From: a virus
Strand: one strand, 5' to 3'
Length of the DNA stretch: 28,427 nt
Virus record (IMG/VR): IMGVR_UViG_3300017752_000107
Location: 1-28,427 of that record
Made by a program: the position numbers and the translations under genes. This document shows positions 7,131-14,745 of this stretch, in pieces (position 1 is the stretch's first letter; every line of letters starts with the position of its first letter). Under the pieces are notes generated by a model. It saw nothing but the letters and a program-made list of their open reading frames with translations, was not told the origin of the DNA and did no database searches.

Positions 7131-9545
7131 ATGGCAAAAGAAGAAGTAATAATTGTATTTGGCGCCGATGTCAAGAAACTTGAAAGCGGATTAAAGACAG
7201 CAAGTTCAAAGATTAAAAAGTTTGGTACAAGTGTCAGTAAAGTTGGCAAGAGCTTAAGCGTTAAGCTAACAGCTCCGCTTGTTTTTGCGGGCGGTATGGC
7301 TATAAAGCAAGCAGCAAAATTTGAGAAGCTTAGAACAACGCTAAATGTCTTAACCGGGTCAGCTGATGAAGGCGGGAAAGCTTTTAAAAGATTAGTTGAA
7401 TTTTCAGCTAAAACACCTTTTCAATTAGACGATCTAGTCAAGGCAAATAATACAATGATGGGGTTTGGTTTAAGTGCTGATCAAGCATACGGATCCTTGC
7501 AACAACTTGGTGATATTGCGGCAGTAGCAGGTGGAGATTTACAGAGAATTGCTGTTGCTTTTGGACAATCCGCAGCAGAGGGCCGTGTAATGACAAGAGA
7601 TATTTTACAGTTTATTAATAACGGCGTACCAATGTACGATTTGTTAGCAGATGTAACAGGTAAAAGCGCAAGTGAAGTAAGAAATTTAGCAACCGAAGGA
7701 AAAATTACTTTTGACGTTTTACAGGCGGCATTTAAAAAAGCTACATCAGAAGGCGGTAAATTTCATAAAGGAATGGATACATTAAGCGGTACTTTAAACG
7801 GCTTATTTTCCACTTTACAAGACAATTTAAACATAGCTTTTGCCGAACTTGGGCAAGAGATTGCCGAAGCTTTTAACTTGTCAGAAAACATACCTAAATT
7901 GATTAGTTTTATACAATCATTGGTAGAAAAATTTAAAGCGCTATCACCCGAATCAAAAAGATTTTTAGTCATAGCCACTGCTATTGCGGCAGCATTACCG
8001 CCACTGTTAATTGTATTAGGAACAATGATAACTAGCGTTGGAGCTATAACAGGTGGAATTGGATCTGCTATTGGTGTATTTGCTAAATGGCTACCAATTA
8101 TTAAAAAATCAAGATTGGGTATTTTAGCACTAAACTTAGCAATGAAGGCAAATCCAGCTATTTTATTTGCTTCAATTATTTTAGGGGCCGCAGCAGCACT
8201 GTTTAAATTAGGTAGAGCAAGAAAAGCGGCAGCGATGGAAAAGCTAAATGAAGAATTTAGCGCATTATCTATTGAAGATGCTGAAAAAAAATTACAAGAT
8301 TTAACAACAAGTTTTAACGCAAATAATGCTATACTAGAAAAAAACAATCAATTATCCTTTTCAAGAAGAAAAAACACACTTGAGGACGCAGAGGGTACAA
8401 AAATGCTAACTCGGAAAATATCATCAGCTAACAAAAAACGAGCTGAACAAATAGAGGTTTTAAAAAATGTTATAAAACAAAAAAAGGAACTCAGAGAAAT
8501 TGATAATTTAAAACCCGGCACAGACGCTCCTATTGATAGCGGTGGAACTATTGATTTAGATGATGGTAGCGAAGCAGCAGCACAGGCGTTAAAATTAAAA
8601 GAAGAAACGGCACAAGCTCTACTAACTACGGATCAAAAAAGATTTGAAAGCGAATACAAACAAACACAAGAGCATTACGACAGGTTAATTAAATTAAACA
8701 AAAATAACGCTGATCTTGTTAAAAAACTTGAAACATCTAAAGGTGAAAAATTAAAAAGCATTTCTGATAAGCATTATGAAGATTTATTAGGTGCGTTTGC
8801 TGAATATGGTGAAAAAAGGAAGGAAATGAAGACGGAAGTTGAAGATGCTAGCGCCGTCACAGATCAACAAAAAAAGGCATTAGAAATACAAAGAGCAACA
8901 CAGCATTTTACAAATTTAATTACACAAGCTAAAAAATTTAATTTAGATACAGCAGCATTACAAGAAGCACAAAAATTAAGAATAGCAGAAATAACAGCTC
9001 AATATACAGAATCTCAATCGACATTCGCTACAGCACAAGAAAATATAAATAGTGTTTTACAAGGCAGTTTTGCTAATTTAGGAAACTCAATTACAAACGC
9101 ATTCGCCGGATCAAAAACAGTTTTAGGCGCTTTTATGGGTGCTTTCATACAGACCGCAACAAGTATCATGGCGGCAAATTTAGCAACGTCTATGTCTGGC
9201 GCAGTTGATTCTGGTACAAAAACAGCAGCAAGCTTTGGGCCGGCAGCAGCATTTGTTTTACCCGGTCTAGTAGCTGGAGCAATGGCTGTTGTAAGTAAAG
9301 CTTTTAACAAAGTGCCTAAATTTGCACAGGGTGGTATTGTAAGTACACCAACTCTTGGTATGTTTGGAGAATATCCGGGTGCTTCTAGAAATCCAGAGGT
9401 TGTAGCGCCTTTAGACAAATTAAAAGGTATGTTGGGTAACAGTGGAGGATCTAGGGTACAAGTGGCCGGTGAATTTAGATTAAAAGGTCAGGACCTAGTT
9501 GTAGCATTACAAAGAGCAAACAATAACAGAAATAGAATTTTATAA
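7131..9545 (+). CDS. Tape measure protein
   Basis: The protein has 804 residues. The N-terminal part matches the tape-measure N-terminal domain: KLRTTLNVLTGSADEGGKAF at about 67-86, FSAKTPFQLDDLVKANNTM at 91-109, and ITFDVLQAAF near 192. Hydrophobic, probably membrane-inserting segments follow at about 278-320 and 341-362. The middle (about 365-680) is Lys/Glu/Gln-rich helix and coiled coil. The C-terminal segment FAQGGIVSTPTLGMFGE ... EVVAPLDKL is typical of the family. The protein sets tail length and is later ejected to help DNA pass the envelope. At the usual 1.5 angstroms per residue the tail would be about 120 nm. It has its own promoter and its stop overlaps the next start (TAATG). Long minus-strand frames in this gene are mirror artefacts. 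Confidence 0.9.
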   Translation: MAKEEVIIVFGADVKKLESGLKTASSKIKKFGTSVSKVGKSLSVKLTAPLVFAGGMAIKQAAKFEKLRTTLNVLTGSADEGGKAFKRLVEFSAKTPFQLDDLVKANNTMMGFGLSADQAYGSLQQLGDIAAVAGGDLQRIAVAFGQSAAEGRVMTRDILQFINNGVPMYDLLADVTGKSASEVRNLATEGKITFDVLQAAFKKATSEGGKFHKGMDTLSGTLNGLFSTLQDNLNIAFAELGQEIAEAFNLSENIPKLISFIQSLVEKFKALSPESKRFLVIATAIAAALPPLLIVLGTMITSVGAITGGIGSAIGVFAKWLPIIKKSRLGILALNLAMKANPAILFASIILGAAAALFKLGRARKAAAMEKLNEEFSALSIEDAEKKLQDLTTSFNANNAILEKNNQLSFSRRKNTLEDAEGTKMLTRKISSANKKRAEQIEVLKNVIKQKKELREIDNLKPGTDAPIDSGGTIDLDDGSEAAAQALKLKEETAQALLTTDQKRFESEYKQTQEHYDRLIKLNKNNADLVKKLETSKGEKLKSISDKHYEDLLGAFAEYGEKRKEMKTEVEDASAVTDQQKKALEIQRATQHFTNLITQAKKFNLDTAALQEAQKLRIAEITAQYTESQSTFATAQENINSVLQGSFANLGNSITNAFAGSKTVLGAFMGAFIQTATSIMAANLATSMSGAVDSGTKTAASFGPAAAFVLPGLVAGAMAVVSKAFNKVPKFAQGGIVSTPTLGMFGEYPGASRNPEVVAPLDKLKGMLGNSGGSRVQVAGEFRLKGQDLVVALQRANNNRNRIL

Positions 9546-11563
9546 TGGCATACGGTGTTAAATATCGTTTAGAATTTTCAGATGACAATTTAAAAGGTAA
9601 AAAAATTGAAATATGGAAAAAAAATTATACGTCATCTACAGTGTACGATATGGTTGGTACAAACGAACCTTGTATTATATCTTGGGAAGGCGATGACAAT
9701 TTTTATAAACCAATAAAAGGATCTGAATGTGAAATAAATTTATTTGTAACAGATGACGTTAATTATGACAATTTTTACGAGTACGATGAAAGAGAATATC
9801 AAGTAAAAGTATTTTATAAAGACACAAGTAATAATTACCAACTGTTTTGGATCGGCTGGCTTGTAAACGATCAATTTACAGAAGCTTTAAGAAGTAAACC
9901 ATATCCAATATCATTAAAAGCAATCGATGGCTTAGGAACGCTTAAAAACTTTGATATGACGCTGTATCAAGATAGCTACGGCCCGTTATCGGCAAGACAA
10001 TGGATTACATCAACACTGGAAAATTTAGATCTAGATTTGGATATTTATGTCAGTCAAGATATATATGTAAGAAATCCCACAAGCACACAATATAGTTTAT
10101 ATGATATAATGTTTATAAATCCTTATACATTTCAAAAATCTAAGCTAGATATAAACAACGCTTCTTATGTGTTAGAACAAATTTTAAAAATTACAAACGC
10201 AAGAATTTTTCAATCCTATGGTAAATGGTACATTGTAAATAATTCTAGTTATTCTGATCAAGCGGTTAAAAACGCAAGCGCATCAACTGCTCAAGGCGGT
10301 ACTGTTCCAACTAATATAATGGCATCAGAATCAACAAGCTTAATTAATAACGGCACTGAATCGCCTAAATTTGTAATTTATAATTATCAGGGAACATATC
10401 AATCAACATCTAATATTGATGTGTTAAAACAACTACCTAGCGATTTATTGCCTATTGGTAATGATCTTACAAGAGAATTTAAAAGACCTTTAAATGAGTT
10501 TTTTATAACGCACGAAACGTCACAATACAATGAAACTAATAATTTTCAAAATAGCGGATTTGAAAACGGTTTAACATTTTGGACAACATACACATCAACA
10601 AGCACAACATCACCCGGCGTTATATCAACTGATTTTAGTAAACAAGGCAATCAAAGTTTTAAAAACGTACAAACACAAACTAGCACAAACACAAGAAAAA
10701 CACTATCAAACTCAAGTGCCGGTTATGCAGTTAATTCAACGCATTTAGGTCATGTACTTAAAATAAACACATATTTTGATGTTAACAGCAATTACGGAAC
10801 TGTTAATTTTAGATGGCAATTAAAAGTTGGCCCAGATCCTAGTTCACCGCCCCCACAAGATCCAACTTATTATTGGAACAATACAACGGAAGCTTGGACG
10901 ACAACGAATACCGTAAACACACAAAACATAGATGAAGAACCGGATAAATGGCAAGAATTTAGTTATGATGTAGGATCTTTTCCAATAAATGGCGATATGT
11001 ACATTGATTTATACGAACCCTATGTTGCTAATAGTGGCGGTTTAAACGGTTTGTATTATGATAATATTACTATTGAATTTGATAGAAAAGACGGTGATAA
11101 CAGAGAACCTTTTTATGCCAAAATAAACGATTTTACATACACTAGAACAAGAACAACCGGATCAAATTTAACAGGTGTTTTAAAGCTTTCTGATTTATGT
11201 TTATCACATAACAATTACGGGAATGTTTTAAGTAGTACAACAAAAGTTATACGGCCCCGAGATGATAATGCTAATTTTGCTACAACATTAGAAAAAATAA
11301 TTACACAACAAGTTATAAACGATTACAGAAAAAATTTAGTAAATTACGAAGGCACATTGTATAATCAAGACACAAATCCAATTTCGCTACATAACAAAAT
11401 ATGGATTAATTTTGGAAATCCTGTAAGTGGTCATTTAAGGGAAAACGTAAGTTGTTACATTGATAGAATGTCATATAATGTAAAGCGTAATACATACGAA
11501 GTTACAATGCATGTTCCGAATCAAGATGACGATCAAACAAGCACTTTTAAAGCTAAATTTTAA
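9545..11563 (+). CDS. Distal tail / baseplate protein with carbohydrate-binding-like insertion
   Basis: The 672-residue protein starts directly at the tape measure stop. The N-terminus (VKYRLEFSDDNLKGKKIEIWKK) and the FWIGWLVNDQFTE region near 101 resemble the first protein after the tape measure in Bacteroidota siphoviruses, presumably part of the tail tip. From about residue 333 to 514 there is an apparent insertion starting NFQNSGFENGLTFW and ending GLYYDNITIEFDR. This is the N-x-FE-x-G-x-x-x-W to Y-x-D-N-I-x-I layout of jelly-roll carbohydrate-binding modules. The C-terminal 150 residues return to a tail-like pattern (WINFGNPVSGHL, YEVTMHV). The inferred role is host surface contact. A terminator follows 25 nt after the stop. 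Confidence 0.65.
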   Translation: MAYGVKYRLEFSDDNLKGKKIEIWKKNYTSSTVYDMVGTNEPCIISWEGDDNFYKPIKGSECEINLFVTDDVNYDNFYEYDEREYQVKVFYKDTSNNYQLFWIGWLVNDQFTEALRSKPYPISLKAIDGLGTLKNFDMTLYQDSYGPLSARQWITSTLENLDLDLDIYVSQDIYVRNPTSTQYSLYDIMFINPYTFQKSKLDINNASYVLEQILKITNARIFQSYGKWYIVNNSSYSDQAVKNASASTAQGGTVPTNIMASESTSLINNGTESPKFVIYNYQGTYQSTSNIDVLKQLPSDLLPIGNDLTREFKRPLNEFFITHETSQYNETNNFQNSGFENGLTFWTTYTSTSTTSPGVISTDFSKQGNQSFKNVQTQTSTNTRKTLSNSSAGYAVNSTHLGHVLKINTYFDVNSNYGTVNFRWQLKVGPDPSSPPPQDPTYYWNNTTEAWTTTNTVNTQNIDEEPDKWQEFSYDVGSFPINGDMYIDLYEPYVANSGGLNGLYYDNITIEFDRKDGDNREPFYAKINDFTYTRTRTTGSNLTGVLKLSDLCLSHNNYGNVLSSTTKVIRPRDDNANFATTLEKIITQQVINDYRKNLVNYEGTLYNQDTNPISLHNKIWINFGNPVSGHLRENVSCYIDRMSYNVKRNTYEVTMHVPNQDDDQTSTFKAKF

Positions 11564-11588
11564 ACTTTTTCTTTTCCTGTTTGCTGCT

Positions 11589-11627
11589 GGAATCCTCAAT
11601 GTTAATTCGTTGGGGGTTCCTTTTTTT
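11589..11627 (+). terminator. Strong intrinsic terminator closing the tail operon
   Basis: GGAATCCTCAATG (11589-11601) pairs with CGTTGGGGGTTCC (11608-11620). The stem has 13 bp with three G-T pairs, around the 6-nt loop TTAATT, and is followed by seven T. It separates the late tail genes from the early and replication block. Confidence 0.88.
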
Positions 11628-11688
11628 GTTAAAATATTTCTTTTTTTTTAAAATATATTTTATTAAATTAGCTGAAAATATATAAAAT

Positions 11689-11874
11689 ATGTTTAAATAT
11701 TACTTTGATGAAGATCTGAAAAAACTAGGTATAAAAAAATACATAGTTTGCGAGGTCTTAAATTGTACGATGCCTACATTGGCGTCAAGATTAAAAAATC
11801 CCGGAACATTCACAGTCGACGAAATCAAAAAGCTTCAAGAAATCGGGTTTGAAGCAATGACGCGTCTAATTTAA
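11689..11874 (+). CDS. Small helix-turn-helix regulator (Cro-like)
   Basis: A 61-residue basic protein. KKYIVCEVLNCTMPTLASRL and TVDEIKKLQEIG together look like a minimal five-helix lambda-repressor/Cro type HTH: a scaffold helix, then a turn leading to the recognition helix (TMPTLASRLKNP), then a closing helix. It is the first gene after the major terminator and heads the replication block, the place for an early regulator. The 60 nt ahead of it are A/T-rich, but I found no exact TAnnTTTG box. Operator sites cannot be assigned. It might also be a small DNA-binding accessory protein of replication. Confidence 0.6.
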   Translation: MFKYYFDEDLKKLGIKKYIVCEVLNCTMPTLASRLKNPGTFTVDEIKKLQEIGFEAMTRLI

Positions 11875-11891
11875 AAAAGTTAATTTAATTT

Positions 11892-12296
11892 ATGAATCAA
11901 TTTCACAAGAAGCTTTGGATATTGCAGCAAGAGATAGGGGCAATATCAAAAGACAGTAAAAATCCCTATTTCAAATCCAAGTATTTTGATATTAACAGTT
12001 TAATAAAATCTTTATTGCCACTGTTAAAAAAACACAGGATCTTATTGTTACAACCAATTATTAATAACGAGGTTTATACAATTTTACAAGATCTTGAGTC
12101 AGATGAACCGAAAATTATGTCATCAATACCGCTCGGTGACATAAAAGATCCCCAAAAGTTAGGTGGCGCCATTACTTATTACAGGCGTTATACTTTACAA
12201 TCATTGTTAGGTTTACAAGCCGAAGATGATGACGGGAACACAGCAAGCGGCAGACAGGTTGAAAATCAACCAAAATTTAATCAATCATTTATTTAA
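11892..12296 (+). CDS. ERF-family single-strand annealing recombinase
   Basis: The protein has 134 residues with clear ERF superfamily motifs. ISKDSKNPYFKSKYFDINSL (about 18-37) is the typical start, LLPLLKKHRILLLQP follows, then DPQKLGGAITYYRRYTLQSL (86-105) and the acidic AEDDDGN (110-116). ERF proteins bind ssDNA and anneal complementary strands, for example during recombination-dependent replication or genome circularisation. A small ssDNA-binding-like gene lies directly downstream and a RecE-like nuclease two genes further on. Annealing protein plus exonuclease is the standard phage recombination pair. It is shorter than many ERF proteins because it lacks a long C-terminal tail. Confidence 0.87.
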   Translation: MNQFHKKLWILQQEIGAISKDSKNPYFKSKYFDINSLIKSLLPLLKKHRILLLQPIINNEVYTILQDLESDEPKIMSSIPLGDIKDPQKLGGAITYYRRYTLQSLLGLQAEDDDGNTASGRQVENQPKFNQSFI

Positions 12297-12301
12297 TAAT
12301 T

Positions 12302-12547
12302 ATGGCAGAATCATTTAAACACAAACCCGGTAATGGAACCTTATTCAAAAATCAGTATAAGGAAAAAGACACGCAACCAGATTTTAATGGCACTATCGTT
12401 TTACAAGACGGTACTGAAAAGCAAATCGCAGGGTGGCGTAAAGAAGGAGCAAACGGCCCTTTTATCTCATTATCAATTTCTGATCCTTACGTTAAGGAAG
12501 AAAAAAAAGCGCAGAATGTTACAGTTGATGACTTAAATTTCGATTAG
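12302..12547 (+). CDS. Small DUF736-like / ssDNA-binding-like accessory protein
   Basis: An 81-residue protein starting 5 nt after the ERF stop. It contains GNGTLFKNQYKEKDTQPDF, then GTIVLQDGTEKQIAGW and GPFISLSISDP, and ends in a charged tail with VTVDDLNFD. The order (G-x-L-F-x-N, P-D-x-x-G-x-I, iagW, G-x-F-x-S-L-S-I) resembles short DUF736-type proteins with a small beta-barrel. The acidic end recalls tails of ssDNA-binding proteins. Placement next to ERF suggests a recombination or replication helper, but the fold is not proven. A second frame open at 12333-12536 is a shadow. An intrinsic terminator follows. Confidence 0.5.
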   Translation: MAESFKHKPGNGTLFKNQYKEKDTQPDFNGTIVLQDGTEKQIAGWRKEGANGPFISLSISDPYVKEEKKAQNVTVDDLNFD

Positions 12548-12565
12548 CAAGTGACAGGAAAAGAG

Positions 12566-12592
12566 GGCAGCCAATCGGTTGCCTTTTTTTTT
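12566..12592 (+). terminator. Intrinsic terminator after the ERF operon
   Basis: GGCAGCC (12566-12572) pairs with GGTTGCC (12577-12583). The stem has 7 bp with one G-T pair and the loop is AATC. Nine T residues follow. Confidence 0.85.
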
Positions 12593-12647
12593 GACTAATT
12601 TGGATTTATTAAAATTTATTTATAATTTAAAAAAAAATTTATAATTT

Positions 12648-12776
12648 ATGAAAAAACGTCAATACAGATCAAATCAAGGAAGGAATCCTAAAAAAGAAGA
12701 ACAAACCTTTACAGTGATAAAAGTAGCTTTTATTATTACTGTAATAGCGTTTTTAACACATTTAATAACAAACTAA
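12648..12776 (+). CDS. Small single-pass membrane protein, unknown function
   Basis: A 42-residue gene starting ATG AAA AAA CGT after an A/T-rich leader ending ATAATTT. The first 20 residues are strongly basic and polar (MKKRQYRSNQGRNPKKEEQT). The rest is one hydrophobic segment, VIKVAFIITVIAFLTHLI (about 23-40), long enough to cross the membrane. It lies between a terminator and the nuclease gene, with the next ATG three bases after its stop. The shape (short, basic N-terminus, one transmembrane helix) is compatible with an anchor for replication proteins or a toxin-like or holin-like peptide. There is no adjacent lysis gene to support the latter. Confidence 0.5.
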   Translation: MKKRQYRSNQGRNPKKEEQTFTVIKVAFIITVIAFLTHLITN

Positions 12777-12779
12777 TTT

Positions 12780-13544
12780 ATGAAAGTAGTAAAAGACAGT
12801 AATGAGATGTATCATTCTCATCAATCAATCAGCGCAAGCGGATTAAAAATAATAAGTAAAAAATCAGTTAAGCATTATTTAGAGATGGAATTTAAAGAAA
12901 CTGATTCAATGAGATTAGGCACAGCAGTACATCAAGCTATGTTAGAACCAGAGGTGTTTTATGACATATATTATCCGATGCCAAATATTGGAGATCTCAG
13001 AAAAAAGGAAAATAAAGAACTTAAAAGACAAGAAGAAGAAAAAGCCAAAGGAAAAATATGTTTAACTAACAATGAACACGAAGCTATTAAAACAATTCTT
13101 AAGAATTTAAGTAAAAATAAACTAGCACAGAAATACTGTAAAGGTGAAATTGAATTATCACATTATTTAAAACACGACGGAATTGATGTTAGAGTGCGCC
13201 CGGACGTGATAAACCGTGTATCGGGTTTTATAGCTGATGTTAAAACAACTCGTGATAATTCTCCAGAGGGTTTTAGATGGGAAGTAAAAAAATACGGTTA
13301 CCACATACAAGCTGCTTTTTATATGGATATGCTTGGTGTAGATACTTTTAAAATAATAGCAGTGGAAAATGTTAAACCTTATACAGTAAATGTACAGACA
13401 TTAGATGAAGAAACTATTGAAAAGGGCCGTGTTTTATATAAACAAGCCATTGAAGATTGGAAACTTTATGTGAGAAATAATTTAATAAAATCTTATAATT
13501 GGTCGAGAATAGCTGATGACGGATCCTATTTAATTAAAATATGA
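12780..13544 (+). CDS. RecE-like PD-(D/E)XK exonuclease
   Basis: The protein has 254 residues. It carries the order of motifs of phage RecE/Exo VIII-type nucleases: SISASGLKIISKKSVKHYL near the N-terminus, LGTAVHQAMLEP (47-57) with the conserved His, VRVRPDVIN with Asp142, IADVKTT with the D153-x-K155 catalytic pair, and YHIQAAFYMDM with Gln177. These would bind metal and degrade one strand of a dsDNA end, leaving ssDNA for the ERF protein two genes upstream. The inserted charged helix at about 72-92 is a family-variable region. Its stop overlaps the next start by four bases (ATGA). Size is normal for the domain alone. Confidence 0.85.
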   Translation: MKVVKDSNEMYHSHQSISASGLKIISKKSVKHYLEMEFKETDSMRLGTAVHQAMLEPEVFYDIYYPMPNIGDLRKKENKELKRQEEEKAKGKICLTNNEHEAIKTILKNLSKNKLAQKYCKGEIELSHYLKHDGIDVRVRPDVINRVSGFIADVKTTRDNSPEGFRWEVKKYGYHIQAAFYMDMLGVDTFKIIAVENVKPYTVNVQTLDEETIEKGRVLYKQAIEDWKLYVRNNLIKSYNWSRIADDGSYLIKI

Positions 13545-13960
13545 TAGTTATAAGAAATTTAGTTGAGAAGCATTTTAATATAGATATATCAAATAAAAGC
13601 CGAAAATTTGAATATGTTTTTGCTCGAGCTTGTTATTATAAAATTTGCAGAGATTTCGGCGGTTATACCTACATAAAAATAGCTAAAACTTTAAATAAAA
13701 ATCACGCAACAGTTTTACACGCTCTGAAAGAATTAGAGTTTATGGCAAAACATGATAAGTATTATTTAAAAAAATATAATTCATTAATGGCTAAATTCAA
13801 TTTAAATGTTTTTAAGACGCTTAATTACAACGATAGATATAAGGGCATGACTTTGCAACAATTAGTGCAAGATTACAACTTATTATTGCTAGAAAACGAA
13901 AATTTAAAGAGCGAAATCAAAGGATTAGAAAATTCAATATACTATTTAGCTGAATTATAA
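13541..13960 (+). CDS. DnaA domain IV-like DNA-binding protein with coiled-coil tail
   Basis: This 139-residue protein resembles the C-terminal DNA-binding domain of the initiator DnaA without its ATPase part. RKFEYVFARACYYKICRDF (21-39) corresponds to the first helices. YIKIAKTLNKNHATVLHALK (44-63) corresponds to the signature helix-turn-helix that reads DnaA boxes (DHTTVLHA in DnaA, NHATVLHA here). The C-terminal part (about 105-135, LVQDYNLLLLENENLKSEIK) is a Leu/Asn/Glu coiled coil that could dimerise it. It may mark the phage origin, compete for host DnaA boxes, or regulate transcription. No clustered DnaA boxes were seen nearby. Confidence 0.75.
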   Translation: MIVIRNLVEKHFNIDISNKSRKFEYVFARACYYKICRDFGGYTYIKIAKTLNKNHATVLHALKELEFMAKHDKYYLKKYNSLMAKFNLNVFKTLNYNDRYKGMTLQQLVQDYNLLLLENENLKSEIKGLENSIYYLAEL

Positions 13961-13990
13961 AAATTATTTTTAACTTTATAAAAAAATTTT

Positions 13991-14119
13991 ATGAAAGTAA
14001 ACGCATTTGAAAACGAAATATTTGAAGCTTTTAGAATTAACGAACGTAAAATCAACGAATCAAAAAAATTTTTAGAAAAAAACGGTTACGAAGTTAAAAA
14101 AGCTAATAAAAAAAACTAA
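13991..14119 (+). CDS. Small charged protein, unknown function
   Basis: The gene encodes 42 residues (MKVNAFENEIFEAFRINERK ...), all predicted helix, alternating acidic and basic with a Lys/Asn-rich end. It fills the gap between the DnaA-like and VRR-NUC genes, and its stop overlaps the next start (TAATG). This overlap and the leader ending AATTTT ahead of the ATG support it as a real gene. No domain is recognised. It may be a small partner of the downstream nuclease. Confidence 0.5.
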   Translation: MKVNAFENEIFEAFRINERKINESKKFLEKNGYEVKKANKKN

Positions 14120-14490
14120 TGAAAAGGAATCCATTTTTTAAATATTTAGGCAAAGAAGACATTATGCAGAATAAAATTATGAGATTTTTAGACATTAATT
14201 ATCCGGGCGCCCTTTACACTCATGTAGCAAACGAAGGTAAAAGAACACCTTTTGAACAATTTAAAATGAAATTTCTTGGAACGAAAGCCGGGATCCCGGA
14301 CATTTTAATATTTACTAGTAATAAACAATACAGTGGTTTAGCCATAGAGTTAAAGACCGGTTATAACAAACCGACACAAAATCAACAAAACTGGTTAGGA
14401 ATGTTAAATGACAATAATTGGTTAGCTTGTTGGCATAACGACTACGATAAATGTATATCAACAATTAAAACGTATTTTAACAACAAATAA
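14119..14490 (+). CDS. VRR-NUC domain nuclease
   Basis: The protein has 123 residues, the size of a stand-alone VRR-NUC domain (a PD-(D/E)XK nuclease type common in phages). KEDIMQNKIMRFLDINYPGA supplies the N-terminal helix. GTKAGIPDILIF carries Asp61, and LAIELKTG carries the E77-x-K79 pair. PTQNQQNWLGMLNDNNW is the conserved Q-x-x-W-x-x-x-L helix. Stand-alone versions act as structure-specific or nicking endonucleases, and Holliday-junction or flap cleavage has been suggested. It is linked to its neighbours by TAATG overlaps on both sides. The exact DNA substrate is not predictable. Confidence 0.83.
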   Translation: MKRNPFFKYLGKEDIMQNKIMRFLDINYPGALYTHVANEGKRTPFEQFKMKFLGTKAGIPDILIFTSNKQYSGLAIELKTGYNKPTQNQQNWLGMLNDNNWLACWHNDYDKCISTIKTYFNNK

Positions 14491-14738
14491 TGGCGATTAA
14501 AAAAATTTATTTTGAAGAAGAAGGTCAACGAGTAAGATGGACGCAAACCTCATCTGATGATTTTTCTTACGATTATAAATATGTTGGTAATGCTAGCGAA
14601 GCTGAATTTGAACTATTAATGGAACTACTTTGGTTTATGTACGAAGAAGATCCAATGACATATAATCAATTTTTTGACACTTTTAAAGAACTTAGGACCT
14701 TTATTGACGGTCTTAAGGGATTCATTGATAAACAATAA
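14490..14738 (+). CDS. Small acidic protein, unknown function
   Basis: An 82-residue acidic protein with many Glu, Asp and aromatic residues (EAEFELLMELLWFMYEED, NQFFDTFKELRTFIDGLKGF). It is probably two helices after a short beta N-terminus (IKKIYFEEEGQRVRW). Its start overlaps the VRR-NUC stop and it ends 7 nt before the winged-helix gene. No family is recognised. The charge would suit a DNA mimic or a protein-protein adaptor, but there is no positive evidence for either. Confidence 0.55.
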   Translation: MAIKKIYFEEEGQRVRWTQTSSDDFSYDYKYVGNASEAEFELLMELLWFMYEEDPMTYNQFFDTFKELRTFIDGLKGFIDKQ

Positions 14739-14745
14739 ATAATTT

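Noticed and set aside
7763-8347. 194-residue open frame on the minus strand inside the tape measure gene, and a similar one at 9014-9418
   Set aside because: They are antisense to strongly supported coding sequence, have Ala/Ser/Leu-rich mirror composition and no leader or family pattern.
12333-12536. 67-residue frame overlapping the 12302 gene
   Set aside because: It is Lys-rich and without pattern, in another frame of a gene that has good spacing after ERF.
12596-12602. TAATTTG as a promoter for the 12648 gene
   Set aside because: One base short of TAnnTTTG, without a suitable -33 element, and immediately behind the terminator; left unassigned.
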